Of a DNA stretch of 49,421 nt, positions 11,810-23,300 are shown piece by piece (positions within the stretch are counted from its first letter, which is position 1; every line of letters begins with the position of its first letter). The notes beneath the pieces were generated by a model. That model did no database searches. It was given only the letters and a program-made list of their open reading frames with translations, and was not told the DNA's origin. The DNA comes from Mesotaenium endlicherianum (lineage: Eukaryota; Streptophyta; Zygnematophyceae; Zygnematales; Mesotaeniaceae). Location of the stretch: assembly GCA_009602735.1 (NCBI GenBank), contig WELA01012227.1, positions 419,002 to 468,422 on the forward strand, written 5' to 3'. The translations under genes were made by a program, and so were the position numbers.

Positions 11810-12866
11810 CTGACGGTGCCAGATCGCTTCTGTTGGAGAGGGAGGCACTGGCCCGTCAGGAGAGCGATGTCGAGGGCGATGTCCTCCGGCCTCAGCTCGA
11901 TCACGACCTTCTGCTTGTGGCGCTTGAACAGCTGGCGCGAGGAGAGGTTGGTGCCAGGCGGGATGAACGCGGCGCACGCGGGGACCGCCTCCTGGTGAGC
12001 CAGGCGCGCGCCCGCCACCCTCCTCGCTTTCCTCTTCGGTGCAGCCCTGCAGAGCATACAACCAGAGTCATACACAATATATCGAGTCATTGCTTGCTTC
12101 AGAGTCGCCTCCATAGTGCTAAGACACCAGTGCGTGAGCCGGGACGAACTGCAAAGCAAAGCTGGCAGCAGCGTCCTGGCTGACTAGAAGAGGCCTCCAA
12201 CGTGAATAGACCGTCTAAAACGCTATGAAACTTTGCCCTCATGCCTTGGCGTGCACCTTCACTCTTTCAGCAGACAAACTCCACTGCTGCAGCGCATGGG
12301 GCAACAGGGTCAGTTGCCGACTTCCTGTTACGCGGAACCCCGATGAAGGGATGTAGACCTCTACATTATGGCAAAACAACGTCACCTTGTGTTGCAAAAT
12401 ATGATGGAATGCATAACAGGCTCGCTTCACGCTGGAATTGGCAGCACGTATCCGAAACTTCTGATCCTCAGGTGCTCCAGGAGCTCTTCATCTCATCAAT
12501 GGGTGAACTTTTTAAAGCAATCGTAGGAAAGGCATGCATGTGCTGACTGATTGATCTCACACCAACAAATCCGGGACTTATGTAACCACTTCTGCAGTGC
12601 ATACACATACACACTTGGGGTGGGCACAGCACACTCTTCATTGTTTAGTGCATGGAAGAAGCATTCGTAGGCAACATTTCTTACCCAGTCTTCTTTGCCT
12701 TTCTGTTCTTCTGAGTGGATGCCTTTACTTTCTCCAGAGTTTCTTCGCCCGATTTCTGTGAGCCGCTATCATCCTCTCGGGCTTCTGCAACCTTTTCTAA
12801 CCAGCACAGGGCTTCATCTCCAGGATATTTCTTGTTCAGAGTGACCTTCCGCTTCTCTCGGAGCAT
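11810..12866 (-). CDS. Small basic protein, faintly DUF1639-like, partial
   Basis: Two minus-strand exons join in phase: 12866-12685 (ATG in AGCACCATGC context, ending at donor gtaaga) and 12046-11810 (acceptor CTGCAG, ending at donor gtgagt). Exon 1 starts MLREKRKVTLNKKYPGDEAL and becomes Lys/Glu-rich. Exon 2 contains PPGTNLSSRQLFKRHKQK and IELRPEDIALDIALLTGQ, then QQKRSGTVR. The IxLxxEDIxxDxxxLTG pattern followed by basic residues resembles the C-terminal block of the plant DUF1639 family, whose function is unknown; I rate that match as weak. The next exon, expected to carry the terminal residues, was not found and may lie in the gap at 10676-11403. Coding signal itself (matching phases, strong donors) is fairly good. 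Confidence 0.5.
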
Positions 12867-14466
12867 GGTGCTCGATTGTGATGGAAAGAGGATTTTCAAA
12901 CCTTCGGTCTCCAGCTACCCAAGTCCCTTCCTCGTGCTCCAGAATCTAGGTTGCTCTTCAGCCCGTCTCGTCAGCTACTCCCCGCAGTAACCTTTACTGC
13001 GCCGCTAAAACGGAGCTTCAATCGATAGACGGGATACGAGGAGAAATAGGAGCCCGCAAATGCAAGCGAATTGCAAGCAGAATTATCAGTCAGTAGCTAA
13101 ACAGAATTGATCAGTCTCAAACTGCAAGTTCAGGAGCCTGAAGGAAAGCGGTCTGCAGCTAAGTAATTGTGGAACGACTCCTGCTTGAAGTGCCAAATAC
13201 TGACTAACAATATTTCTGAATGACTAGACCTTGAACTCTTAAGGACACCGTGTAGCGGTGAAGGTGCTGGTGCCTGGGCCGTTCTTGCAAGCGGGCAAAA
13301 CACGGGCATCAGTCCCGAGTCCCGACTCGACTCCGAAGTTCGAACTCCGAACCACTCCGAACGAAGCACTGACCTGCAAGAGGGCAACAACAGGAACTGG
13401 CAGGAACCAATAGCGACTGATGTCCAGCTGGTGCATGCGCGGTCATGGTTGCTGAGTTCCTCCACGCGCGCATTTCCGCAATCAAGCGTGCGAAGGCTCT
13501 GACCCGAAGGGTTCGTGTTACTTTGTACCGGGGTGATACCGGGCCTTCGAAGTTTTTTTACCAGAAGGATATTAATAATATATCGTACCTTATCATAACA
13601 CATTATGGCGTTCACTGGCATCGATCTCGTCGACATGCGAACGTGGGCCGTACAGTTTGTGGACATCCCCGGGGTCAGGACCACCCTGGTTATACCGTTG
13701 TCTCCAGAGTCCAGTTATGTCGAGGCCTCTGCTTCAAAAGCCGTGAGCCTGGTGAGACCTGGTAAGACCAGTATGTTCGAAACACGTGGTGGTTTGAAAG
13801 TGAGTGTAAGTCTCAGAAAGCGGAAACAAGCGAGTGCAGAGGCGTGCACGACAGGTATGAGGAGAATACGGCCTAGTACGGTGTTGGCATCTGTTGAGGC
13901 AGTGAACGGTAGCTGAACGGTAGCAATCCCTCGTGTCTCGACTCTCAAGCCGACTCTCGAATCTCGAGTCTCGACCACTCCGACCCGACTCCGACTGGCT
14001 CCGACCAACTCCAACTGCAACTCGAGTGACTCAACTCTGCCCTGCATGGGGCACCTCGCACGGAACGTGCAGCTCTGCTGAATCTGGCTGAATTGGGCTG
14101 AATAAATGCATGCAGGCTAGGTATAGCGTGGCAGCCGTGTGGCAAGCGTCGCAGTGGAGCAGAACTTCACAGCTACTTTACCGATTTGACATAGCGTTTG
14201 AGTTTAAGATACGTACAAACTGAGATATGAAAGAAAATTTGCACGTCTTCTATGTTAATGCGAGGAGGCATGTGAAATATTGTAGCGATATTCGCAGGAG
14301 CTAGGTTCTTTCCGTCAACCAGTTCATGTTAAGTAAGGACTTTGACATATTCCCTGTCAAATTTTATGCATTCCTATTTTCCTTGGACATTCGTGTCGTT
14401 GTCCCCAATTCGTATGAATTCAGAATCGTAAATTCAACCAGTAAGTCACTCAGTGGTAACAACATA
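12867..14466. other. Intergenic region between divergent genes
   Basis: About 1.6 kb separating the minus gene at 12866 from the plus gene at 14467. Open frames on both strands around 13130-13916 lack motifs. Two stretches (about 13310-13370 and 13935-14035) are built from degenerate GACTC/CCGACTC words. The last 300 bases before 14467 are AT-rich and suit a 5' UTR. Confidence 0.4.
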
Positions 14467-16743
14467 ATGGAGACTGGGGAAGGGACAGAGGAGAGGGAAG
14501 CCGACACAGAAGCACATCCTTGCTTGTACGAGAAGAACATAGTCTCGAGCATTCTGTCCCACTTGTCGAGCTCGTCCGATCGAGACGCTGCCGCCCGCAC
14601 AATGAGGGTCTGGAACGAGGTCCTCTGCAGTAACCCCCAGAGGCTGCTCTGCCGGCTGGCCGACCGCCTCCCCAAGCTACTCGACAGATTCTCTCACATC
14701 CGCAGCCTGAGCCTCTCCTGCTGCACCAATAGCCTGTCCGACAAGGACCTGCGCCTGGTGGGCCAGCTGTCGCTCCTGCAGGAGCTGACCCTGCAGAGCG
14801 CGGACCAGGGCGAGCATCAGCAGCTGACAGACGAGGGGCTAGCATTGCTGGCTGGCTGCAAGTCTCTCCGGATCTTGGACCTCCGAGGAACCTTCCACGG
14901 CGACGGCTCTGGGCTGGCAGCTATAGTCGGCACCTGTGGAGCTCTCACGTCCATCTCTCTGCAGGGCACTGGCAGGCATGACACTGACTGGGGGGGAGCG
15001 TCGGGGGCCTGGGCCGAGCTGGCGAGCGCCAGGTGCCCGCAGCTGACGAGCGTGCGCCTGGTGTGCTGCACACAGCTCACGGAGGAGGGGCTGGCCGGTG
15101 TGTTCGCATGTGCGTCGTTGACGTCGCTCCACCTGGAGGGCACCTTCGCGTTCCGACAGGGCAGCATGCACGCCCTGCACTGCGCATGTGCCGGCCTGCG
15201 CCACCTCCACCTGGCGATCGACTCACAACTGGCGCGCCGGGGCGTCGGCACTCACCACGACGTCATCCTGGAGGCCGCGTGCGCGCAGTGCCGCCAGCTG
15301 GCATCGGTCTCGCTGAAGTCCGTGCCCGAGTCGGGGCTGTCAGCGCTCGCCAGGTGCAGCGCGCTGTCGGCGCTGGAGATCGGGCGCAACGAGCCAGGTG
15401 TCGAGCGCGAGCTCATCGCCGCCATCGCCGCCAACCCCGGCCTGCGCCGGTTCAGCGCCAAGTGGTACGGCGTGAGCGCGCACACGCTCGTCGCGCTCGC
15501 CAGCGGCGGCGAGGGGCGGCGGCGCCCGGGGGGCGGCGCTGCCGCCCGCGGCCAGCCGTGCCTGGAGGAGCTGGAGGTGCAGAGCGACCGCGTGGGCGAT
15601 GCGGCCATGGACTGCCTTGCCACCTGTCACTCCCTCAGGGCCCTGAGCCTGCAGTGCCGCAAGGTCACCGACGGCGGCTTCACCGCCGTCGCCACGGGAT
15701 GCCGCCACCTGGCGTTGCTCTCGCTCGCGTGGCAGGACAACGTCGGCGACCGCGCCCTGCAGGCGCTAGCTGGCGGCCTGCCAGAGCTCCGCACGCTCAA
15801 CCTCCACCAGTGCAACGGCGTCACCAGCCTGGGCATCGCCGCTCTGGGCCTCTGCTCGCGACTGGAGGACCTGAGCCTGATGCACACGCGCGTGGACGAC
15901 GCCGCCCTGCTGACGGTGCTGGCGCGCTGCCGCCGGCTGCGCCGCCTCAACCTCAGCCAGTGCGGCGGCCTCACGGACCTCCGCGGCATCGCCACCTGTC
16001 GCCGCCTGGAAACCCTAGAGCTCAGCGCGTAAGTTCTCCTGCTCCCTTGCCCTCTCAATTTTTTCCTGCTCGTCACTTCTCCCCTCCTCGCTCCTCCCTT
16101 TCCCCCCTTTTACCTCCGCCCCCGCCTCCCCCTTCCCATCATCCCCCTCCCCTTTCTCTCAATTTCTGGCTCCATCTCCTTTCAGACATCTAGTCATTCG
16201 ACATCTCGTAGCGACATCTCAGGAGGTTTTAAATCTCATATAGTTTCCCTATTTGGGGGGGAGGGCGGGGGGGTAGGTAGAGCTTTCTGGTGACAAAATG
16301 TCGTTTCACAGCGCTCCATAATTTACTTCTTGCAGTACTCTTAAGTTTTTTTTTGCCAGCTTGTCAGACACCCTCAAGCTTTCAGGCCCGTTTTGTTGCC
16401 TTGGCTCTCCTGCAGGTGCCCCGCGGTGTGCGACGCCGGCCTCGACAAGATTGCGGCCGGCTGCTCCGAGCTGCGGGAGCTCAACATCGACTCCACGCGC
16501 GTGACAGATGTCAGCCTCCAGTCGCTCTCGCAGGCCTCGCGCCTGCGCAGCCTCACGCTGACCAAGTGTCGGGACGTGAGCGGCGCCGCGATTGCGCGCC
16601 TCGCGCGCTCGCTCGGCTGGCTGAGGGAGATCGCCATCGACGCGTCAGAGGCCAGCGTGGTCCCCACGCTGACGGCACTGGGCATCAGAGTGGGCGGCAT
16701 GGTCGTCCCGCCGGCCGACCGCGTCGACCTCTTCAGCTTCTAA
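14467..16743 (+). CDS. F-box-like / leucine-rich-repeat protein
   Basis: Two exons, 14467-16028 and 16416-16743 (GC|gtaagt to ctgcag|G), encode 629 residues. Residues about 14-60 (LYEKNIVSSILSHLSS, RVWNEVLCS) look like a degenerate F-box. The rest is roughly 17 cysteine-containing LRRs of about 25-27 residues, for example LRTLNLHQCNGVTSLG and LRRLNLSQCGGLTDL. This architecture fits an SCF ubiquitin-ligase substrate receptor such as plant F-box/LRR proteins, but substrate and SKP1 binding cannot be read from sequence. The splice site falls inside an LRR and restores it exactly. I chose the ATG at 14467 (A at -3, G at +4, followed by METGEGTEE) over one 47 codons upstream at 14326, which has T at -3 and lies in AT-rich sequence. 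The exon is strikingly GC-rich and has an open Arg/Pro-rich shadow frame of 386 codons. Confidence 0.85.
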
Positions 16744-18051
16744 GCACGTGGCAGCAGCTCACGCCGCCAACAGGGCTGGACGTCGGCTCAAGACTGACTG
16801 GCCAATAGCTAGAGACCTATTAAATATTTTCCTCTATGAGTCAGCTTGCTGCTCAGGCTGCTCGGCACTGCATGGGGGGCGGGGGGGATAGTAAGTAAAA
16901 TGGATTCAAAAGGGGCGTGCTTAGTGAGTCTTCTATCTACCAGGAAGGGAAACGACGTACGACGATGCAGGGTGGAGGTGTGTATTTTTGTGCGCTGCTC
17001 TTGTTATCTGTGCAGCTTATATCCGTCCCGGTTGATGTCAAAGGCATGTCCCATGAACAGGTTCCTTGTAAATAACAATGAAGCAAAGTAGCCTCTTGCT
17101 GCATGGTGGTGCCTTTGGATTTTTTTGAATGGCCTAGCTAGTGCTCGAGCTGCAATTTTCTGCCTGCTGCTTCACTGCAGGAGCTTTTTGGGTGCGCTAT
17201 AAGTCAAATGATTGGGCATATTGATAAAGTTTTTGTCGCGCAGGAAACGTCCATTTTCTCTGATTAGCTTCTGACAAAAACTTGGTCATATGCTTTGCTT
17301 TCTCCTGAGAGTGCACTTCCCAGCTGGCTGACCCAAGCCTCGCTTCGAAACATCTGGTTAAAGTTGCAGGGAGCTATTACCATGTCGGGCCTATTCTGCA
17401 TGAACCTAAGGCCGGGGCTTTTGGTAGCTCGAGTGAGCCTTGATTGTACACAGGCCAAAAAATGTGCGGAAGTAGGCGAGCCTCATGTAGCTAGCTAGCT
17501 CTAGCACTCTCACTCTCGCTGGATTGCATCACAGTTATAGTCTTTGTGGCTTATCTCAACTATTCTATTTTTTGTCAATAACCACCTCAAATTCAGGGAA
17601 ATGATCTATAGGTGCGGATAGGAACAAGAAGATAATTATTGCCCATAAGATCATGTTTCAGCCAATCTAATTCCCACTCAACCTTTTCAACAATAAATTC
17701 TCATTATTGGCTGCTGTTCTTATCTGGGCCACCCTTGCATTCCACGTTGCACTTGACGACTTGCACGCCGCGTCCCACAACCGCAATGTGATACGTGCGT
17801 CTGCAAGAACCCAGCCAGCAAGATCATTGGGCGATTGGATTCAAGCGACTTTCGCAACACATATGCTGGGAGACATGCTAACAATACGTTTACTTGTGCT
17901 AATGCAAACTGCCTCTGTGCTCCAAGAGAATCCAAAGCAGGGACTAGGAGTCGGGAATACTAGCCGTATCGCAAGATGACCAGCCAATATGTGTACATGT
18001 ATGATATATGATGTAATATGACACGATATAACATATGTACATGTATACCGT
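16744..18051. other. Convergent intergenic region
   Basis: Lies between the stop of the LRR gene and the stop of the minus-strand WDR6 gene, so it holds two 3' UTRs. AT-rich, with no motif-bearing frame. A plus-strand ATTAAA occurs at 16819 and an AATAAA near 17693. Confidence 0.5.
16819..16824 (+). terminator. Possible polyadenylation signal, LRR gene
   Basis: ATTAAA 76 bases after the stop codon of the F-box-like/LRR gene. Distance is reasonable; the motif is short and signal usage in this organism is unknown. Confidence 0.25.
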
Positions 18052-20343
18052 TCAGCAGCAAATCGTCTCAAGGGAAGCAAAGCAGGGACAGAGGGAACGA
18101 TGGCCGTACCGCGAGGACCACAGCTGGCGAGTGACGCTGAGCTCAGCAGCCTCGGGAACGTCTATGATGCACCTTGCCACTTCTTTGAGCGCCACTTGGC
18201 CACCGCCGTGGCCGTCTGGCGGGCCCAAATGGCGCCATCTGGCGGCAGAACCTCTTCCAGCATTGGGGACCTCCTCAGGTGCAGAAGTGCTCCCCTCTGC
18301 AGCCCACTGGGCGGCAGAGGCACCGACGTCCGCCAGTTGCCAGCAGATTAGACGCTGGTCCAGTCCTGTGGAGAATACGAGGCTGCCATCTGTCCATATG
18401 CCTGTAGCCACCAGGGAAACTCTCCCCCAATAGAGAGATAGAAGAATGAGTCAGAAGAAATCAAAGATGCGGAGTCAAGAGTAAGGAGCAGAAGAAGAGG
18501 GGACAGAAAGCGGGTCCTCCAAAACTGTTTGGAAATCTGTGTGTGCAAGAAAGGCGCGTGACCAGCATGGGGCAACCTTTCTGATGCACGCTGTGCGCGC
18601 ACTCGCGCGCGAGCGCGCGTGAGCGCGTGTGCGTGGGGGCGTGCTTGCGCGCGCTTCGTGTGTGTGAGTGTAAGTGACGCGTGTTCCACTAGTAAGTAAC
18701 GCGTCGGAGGAAGCTGCAGCGGGAACTCCAGCGTGGTCACCACCAAGGATCTCCAGGCAGCTACAGGCGCCTGGCATAGGGCGCGCAGACCAGCATGCCC
18801 CCCCCCCCAAGCATCCGCTCTACCATACCACTCGGGCAGTGACCACGACCCTACTCCCACAGAAAACGTGTCAACGATCAAAGAACTCGCCCTCCAACAT
18901 ATGGCTCATCCCCCGCAGATCGGGGCAACTAGTGATACGTCTGCAATCGAGGAAGTGGGCGGTGGAGAACGAGACGTGTGCTCTCTCTCACCCACCCTCA
19001 TACAGGCTAGGCGCTCTTCTTGCCGTTTCTTCCACGGATCCAGCAGTAGCAGCGCTGCGGAAACTGATGGCCACACTGGAGGAAGGACTTCCACGCCGTG
19101 CCTAGAGCGCAATAGACAGAGAGAGGCTGAGGAAGAACGAAGGGGGAAACGTTGAGCGTAAGCTTTCAGCGGAGAAAATCAGAAACGCCTTCATCATTCT
19201 TTCCGCTCTCTGATACCACGTGCGTCGTCTATTCAGGCAATTCGGCGCCCCGCACGAACGGGCCCTGGCCTTCGCCCGTTTCCGCCCCAAGAGGAGCAGA
19301 GTTGCCCCCCAGATCTTGTCCTAGTAAGCCTTGCTTCATTTGGTGGAACATAAGGACCATCCTGCCGGTAACCTCCTTCCCCAGGCATCGGCGAGGCAAG
19401 GCCGAGGGCAGCAGCACCGCCTGCGTGACAAAGTCACAAAGGGGGAAGAGGAGGCCCCACTCTCGCCAAAGGAAGCAACCAGAGGAGGGGGGCAGGGAGG
19501 GAGGGCGAGAGCGAGGGGTGCTGAGTCACCTTTGAGAGCTGACGAGTGCGCCCCGGGCGTGACACGTGTCCCTTGGCACAGCACCCCCACCTCCCGGAGG
19601 CCCCCCTCAGAAGCTGCTGTCAACTGCGCGGCTCTTCCTTCACCGCCGCCATCTATAACCTCGAAGCGCACATGCTGCTGCAGCTGCTGCTCCGCTTGCG
19701 CCTGCGCCACCTGCCGCGTGGGGGTGATGTGGCGCACGACGAGAGTTGCCACGTGTATGGCCTCGTCGTCCCCGCCGGAGACAACGACCAGGCGTGCGCT
19801 GCTGCTGCAGCTGCTGCTGCCTCCGTTGAGCGTGTTGCTTGGACGCGCCTCATGGCCGCCATCTGTCGCTGCTATGCCGTTTGCATCATGGCCGCCAGAT
19901 GTGCTCGTGGCAACGTCCAAGTTTTCACCAGCAGTGCTGACGGTGCCAGTTGCCCTTCTGGCATGCGCCACGTGAGCATGTTGTACGGGGCATTGCAGCC
20001 CAGTAACTGTTGCTGCCTGGCAGCTGCAGGGCATGAGGGAGGCGCTCAAACAATTTACTCCCGATTGATGAGCTCCAGCAATGGTGACAGCTGGCACGAG
20101 GGCCAGCGGAGGTGGGGCTTGCCAAGTGGCAGTTGAAGCGAGCTCCCCAGGAACCTCCCCAGAAGCAGCTGACATCTGTCTGGCTGCATTGCCAACGCCG
20201 CAATTTGCCCTCGTCTCCCACCCGGATGGCGCGATCTCAAGCGCAGATTTCTGATCGGAACCCCATTCAGCGTCCGAATGTGCCCCCAACCCTGTTTCAG
20301 TCGCGGCTGTGCTTCCCCCCCCCTCCTCCTCCACCTCCTTCTG

Positions 20344-20374
<31 letters not shown>

Positions 20375-23300
20375 AGTACCTCTCCTGCCGTGTTGGTCAG
20401 ATTCTCAAATTCCTCCTGCCCCCCGCCAGGCACTCCGCTTGACCCAGTGCCAGCTGGCAGGCCCTCCGGCTCTCCACCTGTCGCAAGGGTGTTGTGCTCC
20501 ACGGCCGGCGCCTGTAAGCTCTTCAAATTCTTCCTCTTCTCCCTTTTGCTCAGCTGCTGCTTGCTACCCCCGCCGCCCTGCCACCTGGCAGCCTTCCTCT
20601 GGCTCCCGCCCTGGCTGCCCCGGCCGGTGATTGGCCGAGCCGGGGCTGCTGACGTGGCGGCCGCCAAGGCCGTGCTGGCGGCGTCAAATCGCAGGACCGC
20701 CTCTGTCACGTCCCACACTGCGATGCTGCCATCTGTCGCGCCGCTGACGATCCAGTGATGAATGCTGCCCTCTGCTGCTCCTGGCGCGAGCGCTCCTCCT
20801 GCAGACAAGCGGGAGGCGGCACAGCTTCGTGTTCTGAAAAATTTCACTTCTGAGCCTGACAGGCATGTAAACAAAGCAGTTTGTGCACGGTGTTTTGCTG
20901 TTTGTTGGGAGGAGCCGCCCGGAAGGGGCAAGCACAATAAGCCCCACACAAAGTTCCATCATTACTGCTGCTGCTGCTGCAGCACCGTCATGATGTGCCC
21001 CTCGTGTTGGTTGAACACAAGGGAAGGCCTTGCCAAGAGGGAAAGTCCGAGCGCTTGTCCGGTTCTTTGCCATGCACGCGCACATACGCATCGGAACACA
21101 CACATGCATGTGTGAGTACGCGTGTGCATGCGCGCGTGCGCATGCATCTACGTGTGGCATTAGTGGCACGCCCCAGGTCTTGTGACCTTCGCTAGCAGGG
21201 CGATCAGGGAGACCATCTCTAGGCTCCGTGCCTCTCTACTGCAATCCGGAGTCTCAAGCATGGCAATGCGCTCACGTGCTCACGTGCTAGTCTGAGCGAC
21301 TTCGTTAAGCCACGCACGTCCACGGGGGAGGTCTCTTTCCGCACACGATGCGAGCCTCCCCACACATCCACCAGCAGCTTGCATTCCCTTTGGCGTAAGA
21401 GCACGCCCAACTAATGTACCCAATGAACAATGCATTATCTGAATGTGCTGTAGACATGCATCGCATGAAGCTAACCCACGCAAATACTAAGATCATGCAC
21501 TGAAAGATGCACGTGGACAAGACAACAAGAGGAGGCATACGACCGAGCAGCGGCGGCGCAGCAGCGGTGGCAGCCAAGTCGTCACCTTGGGCGAAAGAGC
21601 ACGAGGTGGCACCGGGAGCAAGCGCCACGTGGTCCAGGGAGAGCACGGGCGAGCGGTGGTACTGCATGCGAGCCACCACGTGCCTGCGCCCCACCGTGAC
21701 ACGAGTCGTACCCCCTCTACTTCAGGTGCAAGAATCAGAGTTAGAAAAAATCACCCCACTCCCGTCATCCTTCCTTCCGCCCCTCGCCTTCTGAGCATGC
21801 GCGTGCGCGTGATGTTTGAGTGCCTACCCCGGCACTCATCTTGGCCTCCACGTTTTAGACATGAGAAATTTACCCCAAATGAGAGAAACACAAAAAAAAT
21901 AATCTGAGAAGAGGGGCCCCAGCCTGTTCTGCGCAGTGGCTGCTGGCTCGACACCTGGCCGCGCAGCAACGCAGTGCAAAGCAAAGAGCCCAAGCCCCCT
22001 TCTCTGAATACCACTGGCCCACCCAACGGCCCACCACCAGCAGCCCACTACCGGGCCCATCACCTAGCCGCACCGGCAGAGCTCCCAGGTCTCACAGTGG
22101 AGTGCAAAGGGAATACCTGCCAGTGCGAACGCGGGCCTGAAAGCCTGAGAGCGCGAGGGGTGCTGCTGCGCAGTAGGCATGGGAGGAGGACATGTGGCAG
22201 GGCCAGAGCGTAGGTACGACAACCTGACGATGGGTTCTGCGCCCCGGAGGAGGACAGGTGGCAGGACCAGAGGGAGGAGAGGGTGACAGGGTGGCGTACC
22301 AGGAGGAGGACGACGCGTGGTAGGCAAGCAGGGAGAGCGATGTGTCGGAGCTGGCTGCCGCCACGTAGGCCACCAGGGTCCTGCTCCCCACAGCAGCATG
22401 CAATTTGGATCAAGCCCTCAGACTTTGTGCTTGAACGGCCCACCCCTGGAAGTTGTGGCGATGCAATGTGACACTTTTTATATCAGAGGCTTTCACGATC
22501 AACGCGGTGCAATGAGGCCGGGCCAGGTGGAGCCCTACCCGCGCCGCAGGTCTCCGATGGTGAAGGCCGTCACACACAGGTAGCGCAGATCGTCCACCTC
22601 CTTCTCCCTCTCCTTCTCCTCCTCCCTCTTCTCCTGCTCCTGCCCCTGCTCCCCGTCCACCTCTACCTCCCTGGCAGCCTGCCCCCCATTGTCCTCGCTT
22701 CCGTCCTCCACAACGCGTGTGGCTGCTGCTGCTGCTGCGGCTGCTTCTGCTTCTACTTCTGCTTCTGCTGCTGCTGCTGGTGGTGGTGCTGCAGCTCTCG
22801 TCACACCAGCTCCTGGGGAGCCACCTGGCGGGCCAGGAGCGCTGCCGCCCCTGCCAGCTGTCCCCCCTACACCCTCAGCAGCGCTGGAATTTGCTGGAGC
22901 ATTGGGAGGCGGCTCAGGACTTGCCTCCAGTTGGGCGTGAACACGTACGCCCTTCCCAGCTGGCCTTGCGCCGGAGGATTGCGAGGCCACACCTGTCGCA
23001 TCAGCAAGCTCCTTCTCGCTGCCCCTGTTGGAGCGCCCCCAGTTCACACTGGAGACACTTTTGGCCCCCTTGGCTCTTCTGCGGGGCTTGTAGGTACTCA
23101 GCCACTGCGAGGACAGCTGCCACTCGCCCGCCACCTGGCCCCGCCTCTGGCCGCCACTTGTTGGTCTGACAGGCCCCTGGTTCTTGTTATCCGTGCACCC
23201 ATCTCCAGGCGCCCCGGCGCCCCTTCCCATCCCCCCAGCTTCAGAGCCACCTGGCAAAGGTGAGGCTCCGCCACCTGGCGTGCCCTCGAGGGCCCAGGTC

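Noticed and set aside
13130..13684. 184-codon minus-strand open frame
   Set aside because: No recognisable motif, Ser/Arg-rich composition, no fitting splice or start context.
14326..14466. Upstream in-frame ATG of the LRR gene
   Set aside because: T at -3, AT-rich Phe/Val-rich sequence unlike the rest of the protein; the ATG at 14467 has much better context.
15033..16193. 386-codon open frame, Arg/Pro-rich, overlapping the LRR gene
   Set aside because: Shadow frame of the very GC-rich LRR exon; composition is Arg/Pro/Ala only and the other frame has clear leucine-rich repeats.
17707..17979. 90-codon plus-strand open frame
   Set aside because: AT-rich convergent intergenic region, no motif, no splice partners.
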